In this document: positions 1 to 6,521 of the stretch, piece by piece
How the letters are laid out: each line of letters begins with the position of its first letter
Numbering within the stretch: position 1 is the stretch's first letter
DNA from: Spirochaeta sp.
GTDB taxonomy: Bacteria > Spirochaetota > Spirochaetia > DSM-27196 > Alkalispirochaetaceae
Direction of reading: 5' to 3'
Assembly (NCBI GenBank): GCA_027859055.1
Contig: JAQIBO010000230.1
Coordinates: forward strand, 1-21,478
Length of the DNA: 21,478 nt
Translations under genes and position numbers: made by a program
Notes under the pieces: generated by a model
What the model was told of the DNA's origin: nothing
Database searches by the model: none
The model's input: only the letters and a program-made list of their open reading frames with translations

Positions 1-736
1 CTGTGAAGCCCGGCAGCCCGGTCAGGTACTCCCGCAGAAGCGCCAGTTCGATATCCGATACCAATAGCTGGATGCGGCGGGATGCGCCGGCGAAGGCGGT
101 GATGGAGCCGTCGTAGCGGATTTTGCCGTTGTGGATCACGATGACGCGGCTGCAGAGCGCCTCCACTTCCTGCATGATGTGGGTGGAGAGGATGACGGTT
201 TTGGTTTCGGCGATGCGGCGGATGAGGGCGCGGACTTCGATGATCTGGTTGGGGTCGAGGCCGCTGGTCGGTTCGTCGAGGACGAGGATTTCCGGGTCGT
301 GGATGAGGGTGTGCGCCAGGCCGACGCGCTGGCGGTACCCTTTGGAGAGTTCGCGGATCGGTTTGTGGGCGTGGCTGCCGAGGCCGACGAGGCGCACCAC
401 TTCGGGGACGCGGGTGTCCGGGTCAAAGCCGTGGAGGCGCGCTTCGTAGGCGAGGTAGTCGTAGGCGAGCATGTCGCCGTAGGCCGGTGCCGATTCGGGC
501 AGGTATCCGATCATCCGTTTGAGTTCGACGGAATCCGGATCGAACTGCCGTTCCGCGATGCGCACTTCTCCGCTGGTTGGCGACAGGAAGCCGGTCATGA
601 TGCGCATGGTCGTCGTCTTCCCCGCCCCGTTGGGGCCAAGCAGGCCGATTATCCCGCCTGCAGGGATCGAAAAGGAGATGTCGTCTACGGCGAGTACGTC
701 ACCGTACCGTTTTGTGATGTTGTGAAACGCTACCAT
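1..736 (-). CDS. ABC-2-type exporter ATP-binding protein (partial, C-terminus beyond window)
   Basis: This is the ATPase subunit of an ABC-2-type exporter, acting on the cytoplasmic face of the inner membrane. I translated 245 codons from ATG 736 to the window edge with no stop, so the C-terminus is missing. Visible motifs are Walker A GPNGAGKT (34-41), signature LSKGYRQRVGLA (130-141), Walker B ILVLDEPTSGLD (150-161) and the H-loop in LSTH (183-186). The signature and overall sequence resemble GldA-like ATPases of gliding/ABC-2 systems; that family link is from memory. The start is fixed by GGAGGT at 741-746, four bases upstream. It lies 80 bp downstream of the SAH hydrolase gene, with its own candidate promoter in the gap. 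The permease partner would be expected left of the window. The substrate cannot be inferred. Confidence 0.9.
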   Translation of the reverse strand, partial: MVAFHNITKRYGDVLAVDDISFSIPAGGIIGLLGPNGAGKTTTMRIMTGFLSPTSGEVRIAERQFDPDSVELKRMIGYLPESAPAYGDMLAYDYLAYEARLHGFDPDTRVPEVVRLVGLGSHAHKPIRELSKGYRQRVGLAHTLIHDPEILVLDEPTSGLDPNQIIEVRALIRRIAETKTVILSTHIMQEVEALCSRVIVIHNGKIRYDGSITAFAGASRRIQLLVSDIELALLREYLTGLPGFT

Positions 737-773
737 GGTTACCTCCGATAGGTACCAGTCGGGGATTACCCGG

Positions 774-802
774 ATCTTACGGGAAAATTACATTTTTGTA
801 AT
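774..802 (-). promoter_or_regulatory. Candidate promoter for the ABC-2 ATPase gene
   Basis: On the minus strand, a -35-like ATTACA (797-802) and a -10-like TAAGAT (774-779) are separated by exactly 17 bp. Each matches the sigma-70 consensus at 4 of 6 positions. Transcription would begin near 767, giving a leader of about 30 nt that contains the GGAGGT ribosome-binding site. The -35 box lies inside a perfect AT-rich palindrome (787-802). Confidence 0.4.
787..802 (-). terminator. AT-rich palindrome after the SAH hydrolase gene: weak terminator or operator
   Basis: ATTACA (787-792) and TGTAAT (797-802) form a perfect inverted repeat around a 4-base A/T loop. On the minus strand it is followed by three more T residues. 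It lies 15 bp past the SAH hydrolase stop, so it could act as a weak intrinsic terminator. The stem has only one G-C pair per arm, which is weak for a terminator in GC-rich DNA. An operator overlapping the -35 box of the following gene is equally possible. Confidence 0.4.
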
Positions 803-816
803 GGTCGGCGCCGGCG

Positions 817-2133
817 TTACTTCACAAAATCGCTCAGGTATTGTTCCTGCGCCGGGGTGAGGTGGTCGTGGCTGACGCCGAACGCGGCGAGGCGCAGGCG
901 GGCTACCTGGTAGTCTATTTCCCGCGGGACGGGAATTACCTCCGGGGAAAGCGCTGGAGAGGTGCGTGTGCCGGAGCGCGCAGCGTCGCCGGCGTTTGTG
1001 ACCAGGTACTCGGCGCTGAGCGCCTGGACGGCAAAGCTGGTGTCCATGATCTCCGCGGGGTGGCCGTCGGCGGCGGAGATGTTCACGATTTTGCCGTCGG
1101 CGATCACGTTAATCCAGCGCCCGTTGCCGAGGCGGTACCCGGTGAGGTTGTCCCGCACCTCCACGCGTTCCGTGGCCTCCGCGGCGAGGGTGTCCAGGTC
1201 GATCTCGTCGTAAAAGTGCCCCGCGTTGGCGAGGATTGCGCCGTCGGGCATGCGTTGGATGTGGGCTATCGTGATTACGTCCCGGACCCCGGTGGTGGTG
1301 ATAAACCAGTTGCCCCGGGAGGCCGCCTCGGCCATCGGCAGCACCTCATAGCCGTCCATCACCGCCTCCAGCGCCTTGATCTCGTCCACCTCGCAGACGA
1401 TCACCCGGGCGCCCATTCCGGCGGCGCGCATCGCGATGCCCCGGCCGCACCAGCCGTAACCGGCGACCACGACGGTGGTACCGGTCACCAGCAGGTTGGT
1501 GGTGCGCATCATCGCATCCAGGGTGCTCTGGCCGGTGCCGTAGCGGTTGTCGAAGAGGTGTTTCATGTACGCGTCGTTGACGGCGATCACCGGAAAGCGG
1601 AGCTGCCCCGCGGCGGCGCGCGCCCGGTTTCTGAGGACCCCCGCGGTGGTTTCCTCGCACGCGCCGATAACGGCGCCGGCGTGCGCCGCCGAGCCCTCGT
1701 GGAGGTGGTGCACCAGGTCGCCGCCGTCGTCGATGACGATGTGCGGAGTAATGGTGAGGGCGGTCTGCTGGTGGTGTTCAAACGCGGCACGGTCGGCGCC
1801 GTGAACGGCGTAGACCCGGAGGCCGCGCTCCGCCAGGGCGGCGACGACGTCGTCCTTGGTGGACAGGGGATTACTGCCGGTGACCGCCACCTGGGCGCCA
1901 CCGGCGGCAAGCACCAGCGCCAGATAGGCGGTCTTGGCCTCAAGGTGGACGCTTACCGCGGCGCGCAGCCCGGCAAACGGCTGCTCAGCGGCGTAACGCT
2001 CCTCCAGGCCGCGCAGGATCGGCATGTTGCGGCGGACCCACTCGATTTTGCGGTTCCCCTCCGCGGCGAGTGAGGCGTCGGCGATAATATTTGCGGGCAT
2101 GTGAACCGCCCCGTTTGCGTCCGGGTCGCTCAC
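817..2133 (-). CDS. ahcY: S-adenosyl-L-homocysteine hydrolase family protein (Thermotoga/archaeal-type)
   Basis: This is a cytosolic NAD-dependent hydrolase that splits S-adenosylhomocysteine into homocysteine and adenosine in the SAM cycle. Of 438 residues, the N-terminal part carries VHLEAKT (62-68), TGSNPLSTKDD (85-95) and DDGGDL (135-140). The catalytic block is EETTAGV (160-166) followed by NDAYMKHLFDNRYGTGQS, holding K191 and D195. The NAD site is GYGWCGRG (225-232), and NAGHF and GHPAEIMDTSFA follow. The TGSNPLST form and the short C-terminus, lacking the Lys/Tyr-rich tail of eukaryotic enzymes, place it with the Thermotoga/archaeal group. At positions aligned to human Thr57 and Glu59 it has E65 and K67, so S-inosylhomocysteine is an alternative substrate. 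The GTG start at 2133 overlaps the PNP stop (GTGA) and has GGAGG five bases upstream; ATG 2100 is a possible alternative. Confidence 0.93.
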   Translation of the reverse strand: MSDPDANGAVHMPANIIADASLAAEGNRKIEWVRRNMPILRGLEERYAAEQPFAGLRAAVSVHLEAKTAYLALVLAAGGAQVAVTGSNPLSTKDDVVAALAERGLRVYAVHGADRAAFEHHQQTALTITPHIVIDDGGDLVHHLHEGSAAHAGAVIGACEETTAGVLRNRARAAAGQLRFPVIAVNDAYMKHLFDNRYGTGQSTLDAMMRTTNLLVTGTTVVVAGYGWCGRGIAMRAAGMGARVIVCEVDEIKALEAVMDGYEVLPMAEAASRGNWFITTTGVRDVITIAHIQRMPDGAILANAGHFYDEIDLDTLAAEATERVEVRDNLTGYRLGNGRWINVIADGKIVNISAADGHPAEIMDTSFAVQALSAEYLVTNAGDAARSGTRTSPALSPEVIPVPREIDYQVARLRLAAFGVSHDHLTPAQEQYLSDFVK

Positions 2134-2951
2134 ATCGCCTCCACAATCGCCTTGACCAGCGTGACAAACTTGTCGCGCACCATGCGCCCCGTTTCAATCA
2201 CCTCCTCGTGGTTGAGGGGCTGATCCAGAATTCCCGCGGCCATATTGCTGATCGCACTGATTCCGAGAACCTCCATTGAGGCGTGGACCGCGGTGATCAC
2301 CTCCGGCACGGTGGACATTCCCACGGCGTCGGCACCGAGGGTGCGGAGCATGCGGATTTCCGCCGGCGTTTCAAAGCTGGGCCCCGGCATGTGGGCGTAG
2401 ACGCCTTCGCGCACATCGATTCCCGCCGTGGCGGCGACCTCTTTTGCCAGGCGCCGCAACGCCGGGGTGTAGGCGGTGCTCATGTCGTTAAAGCGGGGTC
2501 CAAACGCCTCGATGTTGTGTCCCCGCAGGGGGCTGTCGGTGAAGAGCTTGATGTGGTCGGTTATGAGCATCAGGTCTCCGGGAAGGAACGCGGTGTTCAC
2601 TCCCCCGGCGGCGTTGGTCACCAAAAGCGTTTCCACGCCGAGGAGCTTCATCACCCGCACGGGAAAGACCACCTCGTCCATCGAGTAGCCCTCGTAGTAG
2701 TGAAAGCGGCCCTGCATGATCACCACCTGTTTGCCGCCAAGGTCGCCAAATACGAGCCGGCCTGCGTGGCCTTCAACGGTACTGACCGGAAACCCGGGAA
2801 TTTCCTCATAGGGAATCATGTCGGCACCGGGAATATCGTCTCCCAGAACACCGAGGCCGCTGCCGAGAATGAGGCCGACCGTCGGCTTTACCGCGGTGCG
2901 GGCTGAAATTGTGTCTACGGCGGTTGTCACCGCCTGAATGCGTGGGTCCAT
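2130..2951 (-). CDS. punA: Purine-nucleoside phosphorylase (trimeric type, 273 aa)
   Basis: It phosphorolyses purine (deoxy)nucleosides to free base and (deoxy)ribose-1-phosphate in the cytosol, for purine salvage. The length is typical of trimeric PNPs. Phosphate-binding LGSGLG (29-34), EGHAG (60-64), GRFHYYEG (81-88) and TNAAGGVN (112-119) are present. In the base pocket, E194 (in SFETPAEIR), M212-S213 (VGMSTVPE) and N236 (ISNMAAG) correspond to the Glu, Met, Ser and Asn of 6-oxopurine-specific enzymes, so inosine and guanosine are the expected substrates. The start at 2951 is chosen because GGAGG lies seven bases upstream; an in-frame ATG at 2996 falls inside a terminator hairpin. It overlaps the SAH hydrolase by 4 bp and follows the BMP lipoprotein gene after a strong intrinsic terminator, so its expression probably depends on read-through. 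Confidence 0.95.
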   Translation of the reverse strand: MDPRIQAVTTAVDTISARTAVKPTVGLILGSGLGVLGDDIPGADMIPYEEIPGFPVSTVEGHAGRLVFGDLGGKQVVIMQGRFHYYEGYSMDEVVFPVRVMKLLGVETLLVTNAAGGVNTAFLPGDLMLITDHIKLFTDSPLRGHNIEAFGPRFNDMSTAYTPALRRLAKEVAATAGIDVREGVYAHMPGPSFETPAEIRMLRTLGADAVGMSTVPEVITAVHASMEVLGISAISNMAAGILDQPLNHEEVIETGRMVRDKFVTLVKAIVEAM

Positions 2952-2971
2952 GTCAAACCTCCGTCGGGCGT

Positions 2972-3001
2972 AAAAAAACCGGGCAGCAGGGGCCACCCGG
3001 T
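2972..3001 (-). terminator. Rho-independent terminator between the BMP lipoprotein gene and PNP
   Basis: On the minus strand ACCGGG (2996-3001) pairs with CCCGGT (2978-2983), and the inner TGGC/GCTG extends the stem through two G-U wobbles around a CCCT loop. Seven uninterrupted T residues follow (2972-2978). The T tract ends about 10 bases before the PNP ribosome-binding site, leaving no room for a full promoter between terminator and PNP start. It may work as a partial terminator or attenuator. Confidence 0.85.
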
Positions 3002-3020
3002 CGGTATTGTATCACGGTCA

Positions 3021-3065
3021 GGCGCTCTCTCGGAGCGCCGTGCCGGGTTCCCGCGGGAGCCCGGC
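3021..3065 (-). other. Two consecutive stem-loops in the BMP-PNP intergenic region
   Basis: Hairpin A is a perfect 7-bp stem, GGCGCTC (3021-3027) with GAGCGCC (3033-3039), and a 5-base loop. Hairpin B is a GC-rich stem in which 3042-3051 pairs with 3056-3065 (GCCGGG/CCCGGC outside, then one G-U wobble) around a small loop. Neither is followed by a T run. They lie between the BMP stop codon and the intrinsic terminator, and could protect the mRNA 3' end or form part of an attenuator. Confidence 0.6.
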
Positions 3066-3081
3066 CGAGTACACATGAGGA

Positions 3082-4170
3082 TCAGTCGAGAAGGTCCTCG
3101 ATTTCCGCACGCGTTGTGGCGACTTCGATCTCACCGGAAAGGATGTCCTCACGGGCGGTGGCAACCGCATCTTTCACTTCCTGGGGCACCACGTCATCGA
3201 ATCCGTGGAACGGTGCGATGCCGGTGGCGTCCTCGGCGAGGCCGTAGGACTTAGTGCCGCCTTCAAAGTTATCATTGGCGACGCTTTCGAGGACCACGTA
3301 CACCGATTCGGGGATCTTCTTGATCGCGCTGGTCAAGACCGTGTCGGGGGCGACGTTGTTCTGGTCTACGTCTACACCGATTGCGAGAATGCCTGCGTCT
3401 TTTGCAGCCTGAATCGCGCCAAGACCTGTGAGACCGGCGGCGTGGAAGATAATGTCCGCGCCCTGCTCACCCATCGCCGTGGCGGCTTCGTTACCGCGCG
3501 CCTGGTCGGTGAAGTCACCGGCGGTCACCGAGAGAACCTCGACGTCGGGGTTGGCGTATTTTACACCCTGGATAAAGCCGACCTCATAGCGCTCTACCGG
3601 CGGAATGAACATACCGAGTACAACGCCGACAACCGGGTCGGGGTTGAGCTTGGGAGAAGCGTCGGAGAACTCGGCGGTCATGTGTCCGGCAACCACGCCG
3701 GCGAGAAAGCCGCTCTGCTCTTCCTTGTAGAGAATCCCCTGGAAATTGGGAATTTCCGGGTCGCCGCCGATGTCGATACCACCGAAATAGGTGTCCGGGT
3801 TCATCTGCGCCGCTTCCTTGACCGCCTGCTCCATGAGGAAGCCAACGGCAAACACGATCTCCGCGCCATCTTCGGCGAGGCCGGTCAGGTTCGGAATGTA
3901 GTCGGTCTGCTGGTTGGACTCGACAACGCGCGCCTCAAATCCAAGGTCCGCGCCCATTTCGAGGCCGGCATACGCACCGTCGTTAAAGCTCTTGTCTCCA
4001 AGACCACCGACGTCGGTAGCCATCGCCGCGATCATCGGATCCGCTTCGGCCTCTGCCGCTTCCGCGTCCTCGGCGGGTTGGTCGGCAACCACTTCGTCCT
4101 GGCCACAACCGGTCAGCACCAGCGCAAGCGCCGCAAACAGGACCAACAGTAAAATTGAAATCTTTTTCAT
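3082..4170 (-). CDS. BMP/PnrA-family nucleoside-binding lipoprotein of an ABC importer
   Basis: This is the substrate-binding lipoprotein that captures nucleosides in the periplasm and delivers them to the permeases encoded just upstream. Of 362 residues, the N-terminus is a lipoprotein signal: MKK, a hydrophobic stretch and lipobox LTGC, with C22 as the lipidated cysteine. An acidic, Ala/Glu-rich linker (about 25-48) follows, then the BMP fold. Conserved ligand-site elements are GDKSFND (58-64), GVDVDQN (265-271) and SAIKK (281-285), matching the Asp/Phe/Asn, Asp and Lys nucleoside contacts of Treponema PnrA. The start at 4170 is supported by AGGAGGG about eight bases upstream. It sits 82 bp after the last permease gene and has its own promoter, so it can be made in excess of the membrane subunits. 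A strong terminator follows. Confidence 0.93.
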   Translation of the reverse strand: MKKISILLLVLFAALALVLTGCGQDEVVADQPAEDAEAAEAEADPMIAAMATDVGGLGDKSFNDGAYAGLEMGADLGFEARVVESNQQTDYIPNLTGLAEDGAEIVFAVGFLMEQAVKEAAQMNPDTYFGGIDIGGDPEIPNFQGILYKEEQSGFLAGVVAGHMTAEFSDASPKLNPDPVVGVVLGMFIPPVERYEVGFIQGVKYANPDVEVLSVTAGDFTDQARGNEAATAMGEQGADIIFHAAGLTGLGAIQAAKDAGILAIGVDVDQNNVAPDTVLTSAIKKIPESVYVVLESVANDNFEGGTKSYGLAEDATGIAPFHGFDDVVPQEVKDAVATAREDILSGEIEVATTRAEIEDLLD

Positions 4171-4212
4171 CTTAATCCCTCCTTTTGGGATGTTCTTTTA
4201 GTACTACCGGGG

Positions 4213-4241
4213 AGTATACACCCCCCGCGTGTATCGGGCAA
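4213..4241 (-). promoter_or_regulatory. Promoter of the BMP lipoprotein gene
   Basis: On the minus strand TTGCCC (4236-4241) and TATACT (4213-4218) are separated by 17 bp, a good sigma-70 match (4/6 and 5/6). Transcription would start near 4206, giving a leader of about 36 nt that carries the AGGAGGG ribosome-binding site. A perfect inverted repeat, ATACAC-N7-GTGTAT (4216-4234), occupies the spacer and half of the -10 box, which is where a repressor operator would be expected. Confidence 0.65.
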
Positions 4242-4252
4242 TCGACCGAGAG

Positions 4253-5203
4253 TCAATCTTCCGTACGTTCGATCATGAAATCGGTTCCCACCGCCTTGGG
4301 CGGCCGGCTGCGCCGCACCAGGCCCGCGACAGCGACCACCGTCAGCACATAGGGCAGGATAATAAACAACTCCTCCGGGACGTTGGCAACCTCAAAGATC
4401 TGCAGGCGAACCTGCAACGCCTCGGCAAACCCGAAAAAGAGCGCCGCAATAAACGCCCCGATCGGGTGCCATCCGCCGGAAATCATCGCCGCCATTGCGA
4501 TAAATCCGCGCCCCCCGGTCATCCCTTCGGTAAAACTGACGTTCCCCTCGATGGAGAGGTACGCCCCGGCCATACCGCCGACCAGCCCGCTCACCAGTAC
4601 GCCGAAGTAGCGCATCTTGTACACAGATACACCGATCGTCTCCAGCGCCAGGGGATGCTCACCGGCGGCGCGAACGTGGAGCCCCAGCTTGGTGCGTTGG
4701 AGAAACCACGTAAAAACCAGAATGAGGATGAAACTGAAGTACACGATCGGCGTCTGGTCAAAAAACATCCGTCCGATCACGGGAATGCTCGAGAGCACGG
4801 GAACCGCCCAGCGGAACTCCCCCAGCCCCTGAGGAATCGCGTCGGTGGTGCCCGGATGTCCGATGATCGTAATCATCAGATAGGCTGTGATCCCGAGGGC
4901 AAGTACGTTGAGCACCGCCCCGCTCACCACGTGGTTGAGGTGGAGGGTGACGGTGGCAAACGCGTGGATCATGCTGAACAGTCCGCCAAAAAAGATCGCC
5001 GCCATCAGTCCCAGCCATGGATTCCCCGTCATCCCGGCGACGATCGCCGCGGTAAACGCCCCGACGGTCATGATACCTTCCATCGCGATATTGACGATGC
5101 CGGAGCGTTCACAGACCACCGCTCCGATCGCCGCCAGCGCGATGGGAGTGGCGTTGCGAATCATCGCCGACAGCAGGTTTACCATGAAATCATAATCAAG
5201 CAT
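4253..5203 (-). CDS. Nucleoside ABC transporter permease (NupQ/YufQ-like)
   Basis: One of two inner-membrane permease subunits of the BMP-dependent nucleoside importer (BPD_transp_2 family). Its 316 residues are mostly hydrophobic helices. The N-terminal region has the family pattern TPIALAAIGAVVCERSG followed by NIAMEGIM (about 19-45), and later come LHVRAAGEHPLA and GRGFIAMAAMISGGWHP, the cytoplasmic loops characteristic of this family. The length is normal. The ATG at 5203 starts one base after the stop of the preceding permease and has a GAGGGGG ribosome-binding site within that gene's end, so the two are translationally linked. The order ATPase-permease-permease-BMP protein supports nucleoside rather than sugar transport. 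Confidence 0.93.
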   Translation of the reverse strand: MLDYDFMVNLLSAMIRNATPIALAAIGAVVCERSGIVNIAMEGIMTVGAFTAAIVAGMTGNPWLGLMAAIFFGGLFSMIHAFATVTLHLNHVVSGAVLNVLALGITAYLMITIIGHPGTTDAIPQGLGEFRWAVPVLSSIPVIGRMFFDQTPIVYFSFILILVFTWFLQRTKLGLHVRAAGEHPLALETIGVSVYKMRYFGVLVSGLVGGMAGAYLSIEGNVSFTEGMTGGRGFIAMAAMISGGWHPIGAFIAALFFGFAEALQVRLQIFEVANVPEELFIILPYVLTVVAVAGLVRRSRPPKAVGTDFMIERTED

Positions 5204-5204
5204 C

Positions 5205-6521
5205 TTACGCCCCCTCGTCCGCGGCGGCGAGTTCCGCCTTTATGTGCCGCTCCCGCGCCTTGCGACGACGCCAGTTGCCGATCGCCGTGTAGATGTAACG
5301 GGCGACGACGAGAAAGAGGATCGTGCCTTTCACGATTTCAACGATCGCGCTGGGGGTCTGGGTGGTCCGCGCCATGAACTGCCCACCCGCATCGAGGGCG
5401 CCCCACAGGAGGCCGGTGAAGACCACCCCGATCGGATTCCCGCCGGCAAGCAGCGCAACGGAGATACCGTTCCATCCGTACCCCGCCTGGAGATTTTCAA
5501 AGAGGCGATGGTCCAGACCGTTCACCTGGTTGAATCCGGCAAGACCGGCGAGAAAGCCCGCGATCAGCAGGGCGCGAAAGATATTCTTTCCCACCGAGAT
5601 GCCCTGCGCCCGGGCGGCGTCCCGGTTCTCGCCGACGGCACGGATTTCGAATCCGACGGCGGTGTGGTAGAGCAGATAGTGGATCACGATCGCCACCGCG
5701 ACGGCGATGAGGATACCGGTGTGGACGCGGTAGTTCGCCTGCGGCAGAAACTCCTGAAAGCGTGGCAGCCACGTCACCTCGGGAATCTCGGTGGTAACGT
5801 AGGGATGGGTGCTGTTGGCGGGGTCGCCACCGTTGGCGCGGATAAATATCGGCGACAGGTAGCGCGCGGTGTGGGCAAGCATCATCGTGGTGATAACCTC
5901 ATGCGCGCCGGTGCGCACCTTGAGAAAGGCGGGAACGATCGCCCACGCCGCCCCGAGGAGCCCGGCAAAAACAAACGCCACGGGAATACTGACGATACCC
6001 GGCAGGGCGAAGCGCAGGCTAATCCACGTGGCGGCCATCGCACCCATGTAGTACTGTCCCTCGGCACCGATATTGAAGAGGCCCGCTTTGAACGCAAAGG
6101 CCACCGACAACGCGGTGAAAATCAGCGGTGCGGCGTTGAGAACCGATATGTGCCAGTTCCGCACCAGACCGCCGAAAAAGAGTGCCTGGTATGCGGTGAA
6201 CGGATCGTATCCGGTCGCGATCATGAGAATACCGCCAAGGACGATCGCCGCCGCCACGCCAAGCAACGGGACGATCATCTGCCGCGCGCTTCGGCGCACC
6301 AGGCTGACCAGTTCCGCATGTCCTTTGTCAACGAACACCCGCAGGAGATAGACACCCCCAGCGGCGACGATGAGCCAGATACCCCAGAAATATACCGTTT
6401 CGCCGCCGCTCACCGTTGCACCGAGCCACAGCACCGTGCCGGCCACGGCGAGCAGGATGGTTCCGGCAAGGAGTGCCTGAGACAGCAGATGACGTGTGTC
6501 CTTCGTCTGTGGCGTACTCAT
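5205..6521 (-). CDS. Nucleoside ABC transporter permease with N-terminal extension (NupP/YufP-like)
   Basis: Second inner-membrane permease of the nucleoside importer (BPD_transp_2 family). It has 438 residues, longer than the roughly 350 usual for the family. The excess is an N-terminal extension of about 80 residues with two extra predicted transmembrane helices (about 15-35 and 43-63). The core shows GLFNIGAEGQ (147-156), VRTGAHEVITTMML and AVGENRDAARAQGIS, which are family hallmarks. The C-terminus is a basic/Ala-rich cytoplasmic tail. The ATG at 6521 overlaps the ATPase stop by 4 bp (ATGA) and is preceded by AAGGAG at good spacing. Function as the heterodimer partner of the 4253-5203 permease is inferred from family and operon. 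Confidence 0.92.
   Translation of the reverse strand: MSTPQTKDTRHLLSQALLAGTILLAVAGTVLWLGATVSGGETVYFWGIWLIVAAGGVYLLRVFVDKGHAELVSLVRRSARQMIVPLLGVAAAIVLGGILMIATGYDPFTAYQALFFGGLVRNWHISVLNAAPLIFTALSVAFAFKAGLFNIGAEGQYYMGAMAATWISLRFALPGIVSIPVAFVFAGLLGAAWAIVPAFLKVRTGAHEVITTMMLAHTARYLSPIFIRANGGDPANSTHPYVTTEIPEVTWLPRFQEFLPQANYRVHTGILIAVAVAIVIHYLLYHTAVGFEIRAVGENRDAARAQGISVGKNIFRALLIAGFLAGLAGFNQVNGLDHRLFENLQAGYGWNGISVALLAGGNPIGVVFTGLLWGALDAGGQFMARTTQTPSAIVEIVKGTILFLVVARYIYTAIGNWRRRKARERHIKAELAAADEGA

Noticed and set aside
2952..2996. Upstream ATG for PNP at 2996
   Set aside because: It lies within the terminator hairpin, adds atypical residues, and lacks a ribosome-binding site, while ATG 2951 has GGAGG at ideal spacing.
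2951..3082. Purine or SAH riboswitch before PNP/ahcY
   Set aside because: I looked for a three-way-junction purine aptamer or a SAH aptamer core and could not see one; only simple hairpins are evident.
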